Source: an uncultured Alistipes sp. (GTDB taxonomy: Bacteria; Bacteroidota; Bacteroidia; Bacteroidales; Rikenellaceae). From it: a stretch of DNA of 64,000 nucleotides. Position 1 is the first letter of the stretch. The number at the start of each line of letters is the position of its first letter. A program made the translations under genes and the position numbers. The stretch lies in NCBI GenBank assembly GCA_944322005.1, contig CALUNL010000001.1:124001-188000 (forward strand), in the 5' to 3' direction. The notes under the pieces were generated by a model. That model did no database searches. It was given only the letters and a program-made list of their open reading frames with translations, and was not told the origin of the DNA. Of this stretch, positions 17,385 through 25,451 are shown piece by piece.

Positions 17385-18953
17385 ATGTTAGGACAGCCAA
17401 AGGGCCTTATTGCCGCCGCACTGGCAAACATGGGTGAGCGATTCGGCTACTATATCATGAATGCCGTTCTGGTGTTGTTCCTCTGTTCGAAGTTCGGACT
17501 GAGCGAAGAGCAGGGAACGGTAATTTATTCGGTATTTTATGCCGGAATCTATATTTTGAGCCTTGTCGGAGGCTGGATTGCCGACAGGTCGCAGAACTAC
17601 AAGGGTACGATAATGTCGGGACTCATCATCATGGCATCGGGTTACGCCATGCTGTCGATCCCGGTACTCTCGACCGAGAACAACCTTGTATGGCTGCTTC
17701 CGCTCACATGTTTCGCTCTTTTCGTCATCGCATTCGGTAACGGTATGTTCAAGGGCAACCTTCAGGCCATCGTCGGACAGATGTACGACAACCTGGAGGC
17801 AGAAGCCGCAAAGAATGGCGAGGAGGCGCTGAAACAGGCAAAGGCAAAGCGTGACTCCGGATTCCAGATATTCTACGTGTTCATCAACATAGGTGGAGTC
17901 ATGGCACCGTTCATAGCACCGCTGTTGCGCAGCTGGTGGCTCAAGGCGCACAACCTGGCATACAGCGCCGAACTTCCGGCTCTCTGCCATGAGTACATCA
18001 AGAACGGCACGGATATGGCTGCCGAGAAGATGAACAACCTTACCACACTGGCCGCACAGGTTACCGACGGCGCAGGAATAGCCGTAGACCGTATGGCCGA
18101 CTTCTGCACGAACTATCTCAACATATTCAATACCGGTATTCACTTCTCGTTCATCGCGTCGGTGGTTGCCATGCTCATCTCCCTGTTGATTTTTGTGTTC
18201 ACCAGGAAGATTCTCCCTACTCCGGGAAAGAAGAGCGCCGCCGTGAACGTCGAGTATACGCCTGCAGAGCGTGCCGCCGCAGCGAAGGAGATTCGTCAGC
18301 GCATGTATGCACTCTTCGCAGTACTCGGCATCGTCATCTTCTTCTGGTTCTCGTTCCACCAGAACGGAGCGTCGCTTACCTTCTTCGCTCGCGACTTCGT
18401 GAATACGTCGGTTATCCCGCCGGAAATATGGCAGGCCATAAATCCTTTCTTCGTAATCGTACTCACGCCGGTGATAATGTTGATATTCGGCGCTCTGGCC
18501 CGTCGCGGAAAGGTAATATCGACCCCGAAGAAGATTGCGATAGGTATGGGTGTTGCCGGTATGGCATATCTCTTCCTTTCGATATTCTCATATGCACAGG
18601 GTTACCCTTCGGCTACCGACTTCCGTCTGTTACCGGTCGACGCTAAATCGGCATTGATGGCCGGACCATGGGTGCTTATCGTGGTATATTTCTTCCTTAC
18701 GGTGGCAGAGTTGTTCATATCGCCTCTTGGCCTTTCGTTCGTGTCGAAGGTTGCTCCGAAGCACATGCAGGGCCTCTGTCAGGGACTGTGGCTCGGTGCA
18801 ACGGCTGTCGGCAACCTCATGTTGCCTGTCGGACCGATGCTCTACAACAAAATCCCTATCTGGGAGTGCTGGGCGGTGTTCCTCGCCGTATGCGTCATCT
18901 CAATGGGAGTGATGCTTGCAATGGTCAACTGGCTTGAAAGGGTTACCAAATAG
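17385..18953 (+). CDS. POT/PTR family peptide MFS transporter with a variant proton motif
   Basis: Inner-membrane proton-coupled oligopeptide transporter, 522 residues, about 12-14 membrane segments. Family marks are MGERFGYYIMNAVLVLFL in TM1 and the PTR2-type block FQIFYVFINIGGVMAPFIAP, plus the C-terminal LFISPLGLSFVSKVAP. The usual ExxER of TM1 is NxxER here (Asn15, Glu18, Arg19), so the first acidic residue is missing. An extra soluble segment of about 100 residues lies after the PTR2 block (AEKMNNLTTLAAQVTDGAG). ATG 17385 was chosen; an upstream TTG start would add 16 residues. Single gene between its own promoter and terminator. Confidence 0.9.
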   Translation: MLGQPKGLIAAALANMGERFGYYIMNAVLVLFLCSKFGLSEEQGTVIYSVFYAGIYILSLVGGWIADRSQNYKGTIMSGLIIMASGYAMLSIPVLSTENNLVWLLPLTCFALFVIAFGNGMFKGNLQAIVGQMYDNLEAEAAKNGEEALKQAKAKRDSGFQIFYVFINIGGVMAPFIAPLLRSWWLKAHNLAYSAELPALCHEYIKNGTDMAAEKMNNLTTLAAQVTDGAGIAVDRMADFCTNYLNIFNTGIHFSFIASVVAMLISLLIFVFTRKILPTPGKKSAAVNVEYTPAERAAAAKEIRQRMYALFAVLGIVIFFWFSFHQNGASLTFFARDFVNTSVIPPEIWQAINPFFVIVLTPVIMLIFGALARRGKVISTPKKIAIGMGVAGMAYLFLSIFSYAQGYPSATDFRLLPVDAKSALMAGPWVLIVVYFFLTVAELFISPLGLSFVSKVAPKHMQGLCQGLWLGATAVGNLMLPVGPMLYNKIPIWECWAVFLAVCVISMGVMLAMVNWLERVTK

Positions 18954-18977
18954 ACCAGCATACATATTTTAACAAAT

Positions 18978-19008
18978 GGTGTCAGAGTCTGTCTGACACC
19001 TTTTTTTT
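18978..19008 (+). terminator. Intrinsic terminator after the POT gene
   Basis: 9-bp perfect stem (18978-18986 with 18992-19000) followed by eight T residues (19001-19008). Confidence 0.92.
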
Positions 19009-19042
19009 CGAACATGTTTTTGTAATAGCAGGCAAATAATCG

Positions 19043-20008
19043 ATGAATGCCAGAATGAAAGGAACCGTATGCGGTATAGTTGCTGCGGTCGCATATGGAA
19101 CAAACCCGCTCGGAGCGCTCTCTCTATATGATATGGGCGTCAATACATCGTCAGTATTGTTCTATCGTTATCTGTTGGCCGTGGTAATGTTGGCTGCGGT
19201 AATGATTTTCAGGCGCGAGAGCTTCCGCATAAGTGCCAGACATCTCGGAGCGCTTGCCGTCATGGGTGCGCTTTTCGCAGTCTCTTCACTTTCGCTGTTC
19301 GAGAGTTTCAGATATATGGATGCGGGTATTGCCTCCACGCTTCTGTTCGTATATCCGGTTATGGTGGCTGTCATAATGGCCGTATTCTTCCATGAGAAGA
19401 TTACGTTCGTCACGATTGTGGCCGTAATACTTGCCACCGTTGGTATATTCATGCTTTACAGGGGTGACGGGAATGCAAGTCTCGATGCTTTCGGAGTGAT
19501 GCTGGTGATGCTCTCCTCGCTTACCTACGCACTATATATAATTGCAGTGAACAAATCCGTGCCGGGAATATCTTCAATGAAGACGACCTTCTATGTGCTG
19601 CTGTTCGGTGTCGCTGTCATTGCAATACACTCAATGTCGGGATACGGAGGCAAACTGCAGATGCTCGATACACTCCCGATGTGGGGCTATGCTCTGATGC
19701 TGGCACTGCTTCCCACGGTATTGTCACTTGTCCTGATGGCAATATCCATACGTTGCATCGGTTCGACTCCGGCTGCACTGCTTGGTGCGCTTGAGCCCGT
19801 CACGGCTGTCGTAATCGGGGTGTTCGTATTTGACGAAAGGGTGACATTACGCCTTGCCGCGGGAATGTTTCTCGTATTGCTGGCCGTAATACTGACCATA
19901 TCTGCCAGACAGATTGCCGGATGGCGTTTCTCTTCGGCTGTGGATGCAGTTGCGGGGCTTATACATGCGGGTGGTGCAAGATTGCGTCATCCGTTCAGGT
20001 GGAAATAA
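19043..20008 (+). CDS. EamA-family (DMT) transporter
   Basis: Ten-span drug/metabolite-superfamily permease, 321 residues, with two EamA halves. First half: GIVAAVAYGTNPLGALSLY to ATVGIFMLYRG; second half: GVMLVMLSSLTYALYIIAV to the ALLGALEPVTAVVIGVFVFDE block, which is the classic EamA C-terminal motif. It exports or imports small metabolites such as amino acids or nucleosides; the substrate cannot be read. It lacks a recognisable -7 box in the 90 bp after the POT gene. Ends at a bidirectional terminator shared with the polysaccharide-export unit. Confidence 0.9.
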   Translation: MNARMKGTVCGIVAAVAYGTNPLGALSLYDMGVNTSSVLFYRYLLAVVMLAAVMIFRRESFRISARHLGALAVMGALFAVSSLSLFESFRYMDAGIASTLLFVYPVMVAVIMAVFFHEKITFVTIVAVILATVGIFMLYRGDGNASLDAFGVMLVMLSSLTYALYIIAVNKSVPGISSMKTTFYVLLFGVAVIAIHSMSGYGGKLQMLDTLPMWGYALMLALLPTVLSLVLMAISIRCIGSTPAALLGALEPVTAVVIGVFVFDERVTLRLAAGMFLVLLAVILTISARQIAGWRFSSAVDAVAGLIHAGGARLRHPFRWK

Positions 20009-20027
20009 CATGCAATTATAGATAAAA

Positions 20028-20065
20028 ATATGGGGGCCGGTTCTTTAACCGGCCTCCATATTTTT
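20028..20065. terminator. Bidirectional terminator
   Basis: A 15-bp stem with one G-U pair (20028-20042 with 20047-20061), CTTT loop, T run 20061-20065, and a T run on the other strand as well. It separates the convergent EamA gene and the polysaccharide unit. Confidence 0.88.
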
Positions 20066-20078
20066 GTATGTCGTCTGT

Positions 20079-20462
20079 CTACAGAAATCCCTCCTTTACC
20101 AGTATCTCCCGGACTCTGTCCCAGTCCACGTGTGGGCGGACCGAATTGGGAGATGTCTTTAGCGGGCAACCCAGGGCGTTGTCGTCGATATACAGATCGG
20201 CGTACAACTTTGTGGATTTTGTCCACTTTTTCTGTTCCGGGTTGATGTTTACCGCATACAGCGGGATATTCCTCTCCTTGAACCACTCGACGGCAATCTT
20301 CTCGAGCTTGTCGCTGCGCATGGTGTAGAGGATGAGTTTGTGGCCTGCAGCCACCAGTTCCTTCAGGACAGGCTCCGCCCCGATATCCGTACCGAGATAC
20401 GGGTATTCGTGGGTTACGCATGTCCCGTCAAAATCAATGGCGATGGTCAAACCTGAATTCAT
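20079..20462 (-). CDS. HAD-superfamily hydrolase, small PNKP/BT0820-like type
   Basis: A 127-residue cap-less HAD phosphatase-like protein. Motif I IAIDFDGTCV (DxDGT), a Thr in motif II (LILYTMRS), and motif III region YADLYIDDNALG with two Asp. Small HAD proteins of this size in Bacteroidales resemble the structurally known BT0820 and act on phosphate esters, but the substrate is unknown. ATG 20462 was chosen; a TTG at 20471 would overlap the upstream kinase stop. It begins 5 bp after the Wzc stop, so it is probably co-translated with it and may act on a sugar phosphate or on the polysaccharide route (inference). Confidence 0.8.
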   Translation of the reverse strand: MNSGLTIAIDFDGTCVTHEYPYLGTDIGAEPVLKELVAAGHKLILYTMRSDKLEKIAVEWFKERNIPLYAVNINPEQKKWTKSTKLYADLYIDDNALGCPLKTSPNSVRPHVDWDRVREILVKEGFL

Positions 20463-20467
20463 AGTCG

Positions 20468-22942
20468 TCAATATATCGAGCGGCGTGAATTATTCCGGCG
20501 AAGGAACTTGTTTATGCCCGTCTTGTCGAGTATCTTGTGCCAAAGGGTCGGGTCGTTGTCCTCGTCGGTGTAGCTATACGAATATCCGTATGTATGGTCT
20601 CTCTCCGTGGAACTGTTGAGGATGATACACATGTTCTTCAACTTGTTCTCACGGTAAAGTGCATCGATGTCAGGCAGCTGCCTGCGGTCGAGCAGGCCCT
20701 CGCGCACCACATATATGGAGATGTCGGCGACACGGCTGGCAATCAAGGCGTCGGCTATGACCATGGCCGGAACGCTGTCGACGATTATGTAGTCGTATTT
20801 TTTACGGCATGCGGATATTATCTCGTCGAGCCTGTCTGAGAGCAGCATCTCTGCAGGGTTAGGCGGTTGCAAACCGGCATAGATGAAATCGATATTCTCA
20901 TGCATGTCGCTCTTTGCTATTATGCTCTCTACTTGCGTGGTCGTGTCACTTATGTATTTGGAAACGCCGTTAGGGTTGTTGCGCTGTCCCATGTGTTTGG
21001 TCATTGTGCGGCGTCGCAGGTCAAGGTCTATCATGAGCACCTTCGCGCCGGAGAAGGCGAGCGTCATACCGAGGTTGGTCGAGACGAATGTCTTGCCTGC
21101 ATGGGCATTGGATGACGTAATCATTATCACCTGCATCTTGCTCCCGCTCGTATTCATGAAGTTCATGTTGGTGCGGATGATTCTGAACGCCTCCGATACT
21201 TTGTCGCGGCCGTTTTCGCGCACAGCCACTCCGCGGTGCGTCTTGCCCTCGTATACCGGTATGTCACCAAGGAACGGAACTCTTGTGTACCTTTCCACCT
21301 CCCTGCGGCTGTGTATGGTGGTGTCCAATGCCTCCTTGAGGTATATGATTGCAAACGGAATGGCGAGTCCAAGTATGAGCGCTATGAGCATTATGAAGGT
21401 CTTGCGCGGCGCAATCGGAAGGATAGGCCCGAATGCGGCGTCTATTATGCGTGCCGTATTCTCGGTTATGGCAAGAGAAATGGCATTCTCCTCGCGCTTG
21501 TTGAGCAGGTAGAGGTATAGCTCCTCCTTGATGCGCTGCTGACGTGCTATGGAGAGATACTCCTGTTCCTGTGCAGGCACCGAGCCGATCTTCATGTTTG
21601 TGAGGCTCTCCTCGCGGCGCAGGTTTGCGAGCTTGATCTCGAGTGTAGAGATGTGGGATTCGAGCGAAGCCAGAATCGCGTTTTTCATCGCCACCCGGTC
21701 ACGGTCGAGCTGCCGTATGACAGGGTTGTTCTCGGCGCCGTTCTGAAGCAGTTTTTCGCGTCGGAGGACAAGTTCGTTGTATTCGGATATCTGCTGCGAC
21801 AGCGATACGTTGTTGTCGCCGAGAGCTGTTATCGGGATAAGGCTTGTCTCCTTGGATGCATCGTTGAGATACTCCCTGATGAACCGGGCCATCTCGATTT
21901 GACTGTCGATACTCAATCCTTCAGCCTTGTATTGCGCACTCTCGGTGATGTTGCGCTCGGTATCCGTCTTGATATCGACCATGTTGTTATTCTTCTTGAA
22001 GGTCTTGATGTCGCTGTCGACCGAGCCCAACTCCTTGCTGATGATGACAAGACGCGAGTCTATGAAGTCAGCAGTTGCCTCGGTAACCTGCTGCTTGTCT
22101 GCAACGGCATCGTCGTTGTATACATCGATGAGGGTGTTTATGACATCCTCCGCGCGCTGTGCCACTACATCGTTGAGGGAGATGTTGATTATGGACGACA
22201 TCTTGTTCGCAACCGATGATTTCGTGGCCTGACGGAACCGTGATGCCACTATCTCCTTACTGCTCTTGGATACATATATCGTCTTGCCGACATAATCCGT
22301 ATCCATGTAGAGCGTCTTGCTGATGGTTACCTGGCAGTTCGGCAGGTCGATGACCTCTCCGTATGGTGCGGAAGCAGTGAATTTCTTGTCTGCCTTTTCG
22401 TCTATTCCCTTCTGCTTCGGTCGCTGGAAGTGGGATATTTCCACCTTGTCTTCAAGGAGCTTGACCCTGAAGGTGCACCTGTTGCCTTCGGAATCGTTAA
22501 TGAAATTGACCTCTATCGGAGAGTGCTTGTAAAGGTCTACGGTCCGGAGCCCGGACTTCATGGTGTATCCGATGGTGAGGTTGAGTCTCTCTACGACATC
22601 CATCATAAGTCGTCGAGCCTGCAGCACGAAGAGTTCGTTGTCGACATTGCGACGTGTAGAGAATCCGGACAATTCGCTGAATACCGCCATCTCCGACGAG
22701 CCGCTTCCCTTTCGGCTGTCCTTTACCATAATCGTGGCTTCGCGATGGTATACCGGAGAGGTCCGCATGATGTAGAATGCGGCCGCGGCGATGAACAGCA
22801 CCACCGATATGGCGAACCAGTGCCATTTGCTCAACATCATAGATATGATGTCATGGATGGTGATGGACTGAATGTCGTTCGGGTCTGCCGACTCCGTTTT
22901 CTGGCCGGCAAACTGTTGCTCGTTATGATTCAGTTCTGTCAT
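20468..22942 (-). CDS. Wzc-like polysaccharide co-polymerase and bacterial tyrosine kinase
   Basis: Inner-membrane protein of 824 residues that controls polysaccharide chain length and assembly. Order: N-terminal Wzz segment with a membrane helix (WHWFAISVVLFIAAAAFYIM), a long periplasmic coiled part, a second membrane helix (KTFIMLIALILGLAIPFAII), then a cytoplasmic BY-kinase with Walker A SSNAHAGKTF (Lys617), Walker A' VLMIDLDLRR and Walker B-like YIIVDSVP. The tyrosine cluster YGYSYSY near the C-terminus is the expected autophosphorylation tail. The Wza gene lies 33 bp upstream. No Wzy, flippase or protein-tyrosine phosphatase gene is adjacent. Confidence 0.94.
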   Translation of the reverse strand: MTELNHNEQQFAGQKTESADPNDIQSITIHDIISMMLSKWHWFAISVVLFIAAAAFYIMRTSPVYHREATIMVKDSRKGSGSSEMAVFSELSGFSTRRNVDNELFVLQARRLMMDVVERLNLTIGYTMKSGLRTVDLYKHSPIEVNFINDSEGNRCTFRVKLLEDKVEISHFQRPKQKGIDEKADKKFTASAPYGEVIDLPNCQVTISKTLYMDTDYVGKTIYVSKSSKEIVASRFRQATKSSVANKMSSIINISLNDVVAQRAEDVINTLIDVYNDDAVADKQQVTEATADFIDSRLVIISKELGSVDSDIKTFKKNNNMVDIKTDTERNITESAQYKAEGLSIDSQIEMARFIREYLNDASKETSLIPITALGDNNVSLSQQISEYNELVLRREKLLQNGAENNPVIRQLDRDRVAMKNAILASLESHISTLEIKLANLRREESLTNMKIGSVPAQEQEYLSIARQQRIKEELYLYLLNKREENAISLAITENTARIIDAAFGPILPIAPRKTFIMLIALILGLAIPFAIIYLKEALDTTIHSRREVERYTRVPFLGDIPVYEGKTHRGVAVRENGRDKVSEAFRIIRTNMNFMNTSGSKMQVIMITSSNAHAGKTFVSTNLGMTLAFSGAKVLMIDLDLRRRTMTKHMGQRNNPNGVSKYISDTTTQVESIIAKSDMHENIDFIYAGLQPPNPAEMLLSDRLDEIISACRKKYDYIIVDSVPAMVIADALIASRVADISIYVVREGLLDRRQLPDIDALYRENKLKNMCIILNSSTERDHTYGYSYSYTDEDNDPTLWHKILDKTGINKFLRRNNSRRSIY

Positions 22943-22975
22943 TTGTATCTTAATTTTGTAGTAATTCCTGACGGA

Positions 22976-23791
22976 TTATTTCTTGTTTGTGTACGATATT
23001 ATGGTCATCGCCAGAGTCGCAACCGAAACAAAGGTGCTTGCGAGCGAGATCCAGAAACTGCGGTTCTGGTTGATTTCGGCTACTGCGGATCTGTAACGGT
23101 TAGGCTGCACGTATACGACATCGCCCTGCTGCAGGAAGAAAGCCGGAGAGGATATGGCATCCGTCTTGAGAAGGTTCAGGGTGTATATCTTTGTCTCCCC
23201 GTTCTCCTTGCGGATAACGGCTACGTTGGAACGGTTTCCGTAAATGGTCATGTCTCCGGCCATGGAAAGGGCTTCGAGAAGCGTTATCTGGTCACGCGTC
23301 ACGTCGAACTGTCCCGGACGTGTAACCTCGCCGAGAACGAAAATCTTCATGTCGGCGAACTGTATGTTTACGGACGCGTCGCTTATGTATCCGCCTTCGA
23401 TGATTTTCTTGGAAATCTCTTCGGCAAGTTCCGAACGGGTCTTTCCGGCGCAGTGTATCTCACCGATGATCGGCATGTAAAGGTTGCCGTTTTCGTCCAC
23501 CGTACGAATCTGGAGGGAGTTTATTCCATTTATCGAAGTGCTTCCGAGCGGATTGCTCGAGAGGGAGTTGTAGGAGGTGGTGGCATTGAACGGCGCTGCG
23601 AGTTCCGGGTCCTTGCTGCTGACTACGACCGTCAGCCTGTCAAGCGGCTTTATGCGTATCCGGTTGTCGTCAGCGAGTTTTACTGCCGGGTTCTCGTTGA
23701 CATCCTGGAAATAGATTATTCGCCTTTGCGGTGAACATGCACACGCTGTTATGGCGAGCATGCTGATAATGAGAAGTTTAATGCTTTTCAT
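22976..23791 (-). CDS. Polysaccharide export lipoprotein (Wza/OtnA family)
   Basis: Outer-membrane polysaccharide secretin, about 271 residues from the chosen ATG at 23791. Lipobox ITAC (MKSIKLLIISMLAITACAC) gives an outer-membrane anchor. Poly_export domain: YRLRPLDRLTVVV-like RIKPLDRLTVVVSS, then the SLBB block YMPIIGEIHCAGKTRSELAEEI and FVLGEVTRPGQFDVTRDQITL. A C-terminal helix (FWISLASTFVSVATLAMTII) closes the protein. ATG 23815 (24 bases upstream) and 23860 are alternatives; the chosen one gives the best signal peptide. It leads the polysaccharide unit. Confidence 0.92.
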   Translation of the reverse strand: MKSIKLLIISMLAITACACSPQRRIIYFQDVNENPAVKLADDNRIRIKPLDRLTVVVSSKDPELAAPFNATTSYNSLSSNPLGSTSINGINSLQIRTVDENGNLYMPIIGEIHCAGKTRSELAEEISKKIIEGGYISDASVNIQFADMKIFVLGEVTRPGQFDVTRDQITLLEALSMAGDMTIYGNRSNVAVIRKENGETKIYTLNLLKTDAISSPAFFLQQGDVVYVQPNRYRSAVAEINQNRSFWISLASTFVSVATLAMTIISYTNKK

Positions 23792-23916
23792 CGTATGTTT
23801 TGAAATTTTTTTCATGTGTAACTCTTCATTGGACATAGCGGACAGATTGCATGAAAACATCTGTTGGTGTCAATCATGTAAATATCCTTTTTGCTGTCAA
23901 AAGAGTAAAACTCTTG

Positions 23917-23924
23917 CAAAGATA
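23917..23924 (-). promoter_or_regulatory. -7 box for the Wza/Wzc/HAD unit
   Basis: Reads TATCTTTG on the minus strand, exact match. The leader to the chosen start is about 125 nt. Confidence 0.6.
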
Positions 23925-24009
23925 AGATATTATATCAAAATAATCAGAGACTGAGACGTAAAAAAAACAAAAAACTTTGACGCCAATTCGAATTTAGCTT
24001 CAATTTGCT

Positions 24010-24017
24010 TAAATTTG
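24010..24017 (+). promoter_or_regulatory. Possible -7 box for the GH13 amylase
   Basis: TAAATTTG, exact to TAnnTTTG, 35 bp before the ATG. The upstream spacing to the nearest TTTG (23976-23979) is long, so this is tentative. Confidence 0.4.
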
Positions 24018-24052
24018 GGAATTGAAAACACGAATAAAAAACTTTTTTTGCT

Positions 24053-25327
24053 ATGATACATCCTACATGGAGCTACGATGCCGTAATTTATGAGCTCAAC
24101 GTCCGCCAGATGACTCCCGAGGGGACATTGCGTGCCGCCGCCGGCAGGTTGCCTCATCTGAAGAGACTCGGGGTGGATGCCGTATGGCTGATGCCCGTAT
24201 ATCCGATAGGAGAGGCCGGACGCAAGGGGCCGCTCGGATCGTATTACTCCGTCCGCGATTATTGTGCGGTCAATCCGGAGTTCGGGACCATGGACGATTT
24301 CGACGCATTTGTACGGAGGGCTCACGAACTTGGCATGAAGGTGCTGATGGACTGGGTTGCGAACCATACGTCGCGGGACGCGCGCTGGCTGTCGGAATGT
24401 CCGGCGGACTGGTACGAACGCGACATGGAGGGTGAGGCCGTGGTGCCGTTCGACTGGAGCGACACGGCGAAGTTGAACTATTCCAACCGTGATGTGTGGA
24501 AGGGTCAGATCGATGCCATGACATTCTGGTTGAGGGAGCACTCCGTAGATGGTTTCCGCTGCGATATGGCGATGCTTGTGCCGATAGGGTTCTGGCAGGA
24601 GGTGCGCAAGTCCCTCCAAAAGATCAAGCCTGATCTCTTTCTGCTTGCCGAGGCCGAGGAGCCGGAGATGTTCGACCGGGCGTTCGATGCATGCTACGGC
24701 TGGGAGATGCACCATCTGATGTGCGATGTGGCGCAGTCGAAGCGGCGCGTATGGGATCTGCGTAACCGCATATATTCGGAACAGAAACGGTATCCGACAT
24801 GGTCGATGCGGCTGACGTTCACGTCGAACCATGACGAGAATACGTGGAACGGCACGGAATTCGAACGTATGGGTGCGGCGGCCGGAGCCATGGCTGCACT
24901 TACGTTCCTGTTGCCGCAGGGGCTTCCGCTGATATATACCGGACAGGAGTTCGGGTATGACCGAAGGTTCCCGTTTTTCGAGCGTGAGCCGATGCCAGAA
25001 ATGGCCGATAACGGATATACGGAGTTCTACCGCCGTCTGTGTGCCATGAAACACTCCAATCCTGCCTTGAGATCGGCCGACATGGGCGGCTCGTTCGTCG
25101 AGATCAACAACAACGCACCCGATTGTCTGCTTACGTTCGTCCGTGAGATGGGAGGCAACAGGGTGGTCGTGCTGATGAACCTCTCCCCGTACAGGGTATT
25201 CTCCGATTTCCATACCGGAATATACGCCGGCATGTATGAGGATGCCATGAGCGGAGAGAGACGCGAACTTTACGAACACGAATGGGGTGATATCGAACCG
25301 TGGTCGTTCCGTATATACGTGAAATAG
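24053..25327 (+). CDS. GH13 alpha-amylase family enzyme, cytoplasmic
   Basis: Alpha-glucan hydrolase or transferase of 424 residues without a signal peptide, so it should act inside the cell. The conserved regions are visible: VMDWVANHT (region I, residues 98-106), GFRCDMA with nucleophile Asp171, LLAEAEE with Glu200 and FTSNHDEN with Asp261. The C-terminal beta domain is short (WSFRIYVK end). Such proteins in Bacteroidota are often grouped with glycogen turnover; glgB is 7 kb away, but they are not in one operon. The exact bond specificity is not visible. Confidence 0.92.
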   Translation: MIHPTWSYDAVIYELNVRQMTPEGTLRAAAGRLPHLKRLGVDAVWLMPVYPIGEAGRKGPLGSYYSVRDYCAVNPEFGTMDDFDAFVRRAHELGMKVLMDWVANHTSRDARWLSECPADWYERDMEGEAVVPFDWSDTAKLNYSNRDVWKGQIDAMTFWLREHSVDGFRCDMAMLVPIGFWQEVRKSLQKIKPDLFLLAEAEEPEMFDRAFDACYGWEMHHLMCDVAQSKRRVWDLRNRIYSEQKRYPTWSMRLTFTSNHDENTWNGTEFERMGAAAGAMAALTFLLPQGLPLIYTGQEFGYDRRFPFFEREPMPEMADNGYTEFYRRLCAMKHSNPALRSADMGGSFVEINNNAPDCLLTFVREMGGNRVVVLMNLSPYRVFSDFHTGIYAGMYEDAMSGERRELYEHEWGDIEPWSFRIYVK

Positions 25328-25400
25328 CCATCGTCCGGACGGATGCCGGTCCGCGTTCTCAAAAAAAGGCTGAAGAGTTACAATTTTAGGAAATTATAAT

Positions 25401-25408
25401 TACCTTTG
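25401..25408 (+). promoter_or_regulatory. -7 box of the nadE-rseC-rnf operon
   Basis: TACCTTTG, exact match, 43 bp before the nadE ATG. I see no comparable promoter before rnfB or inside the tight gaps downstream, so this is the only likely origin of the rnf transcript. Confidence 0.65.
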
Positions 25409-25451
25409 CGGGACGGATAATTAATCGTATAAGGACTATAAAGGAGAGGTA

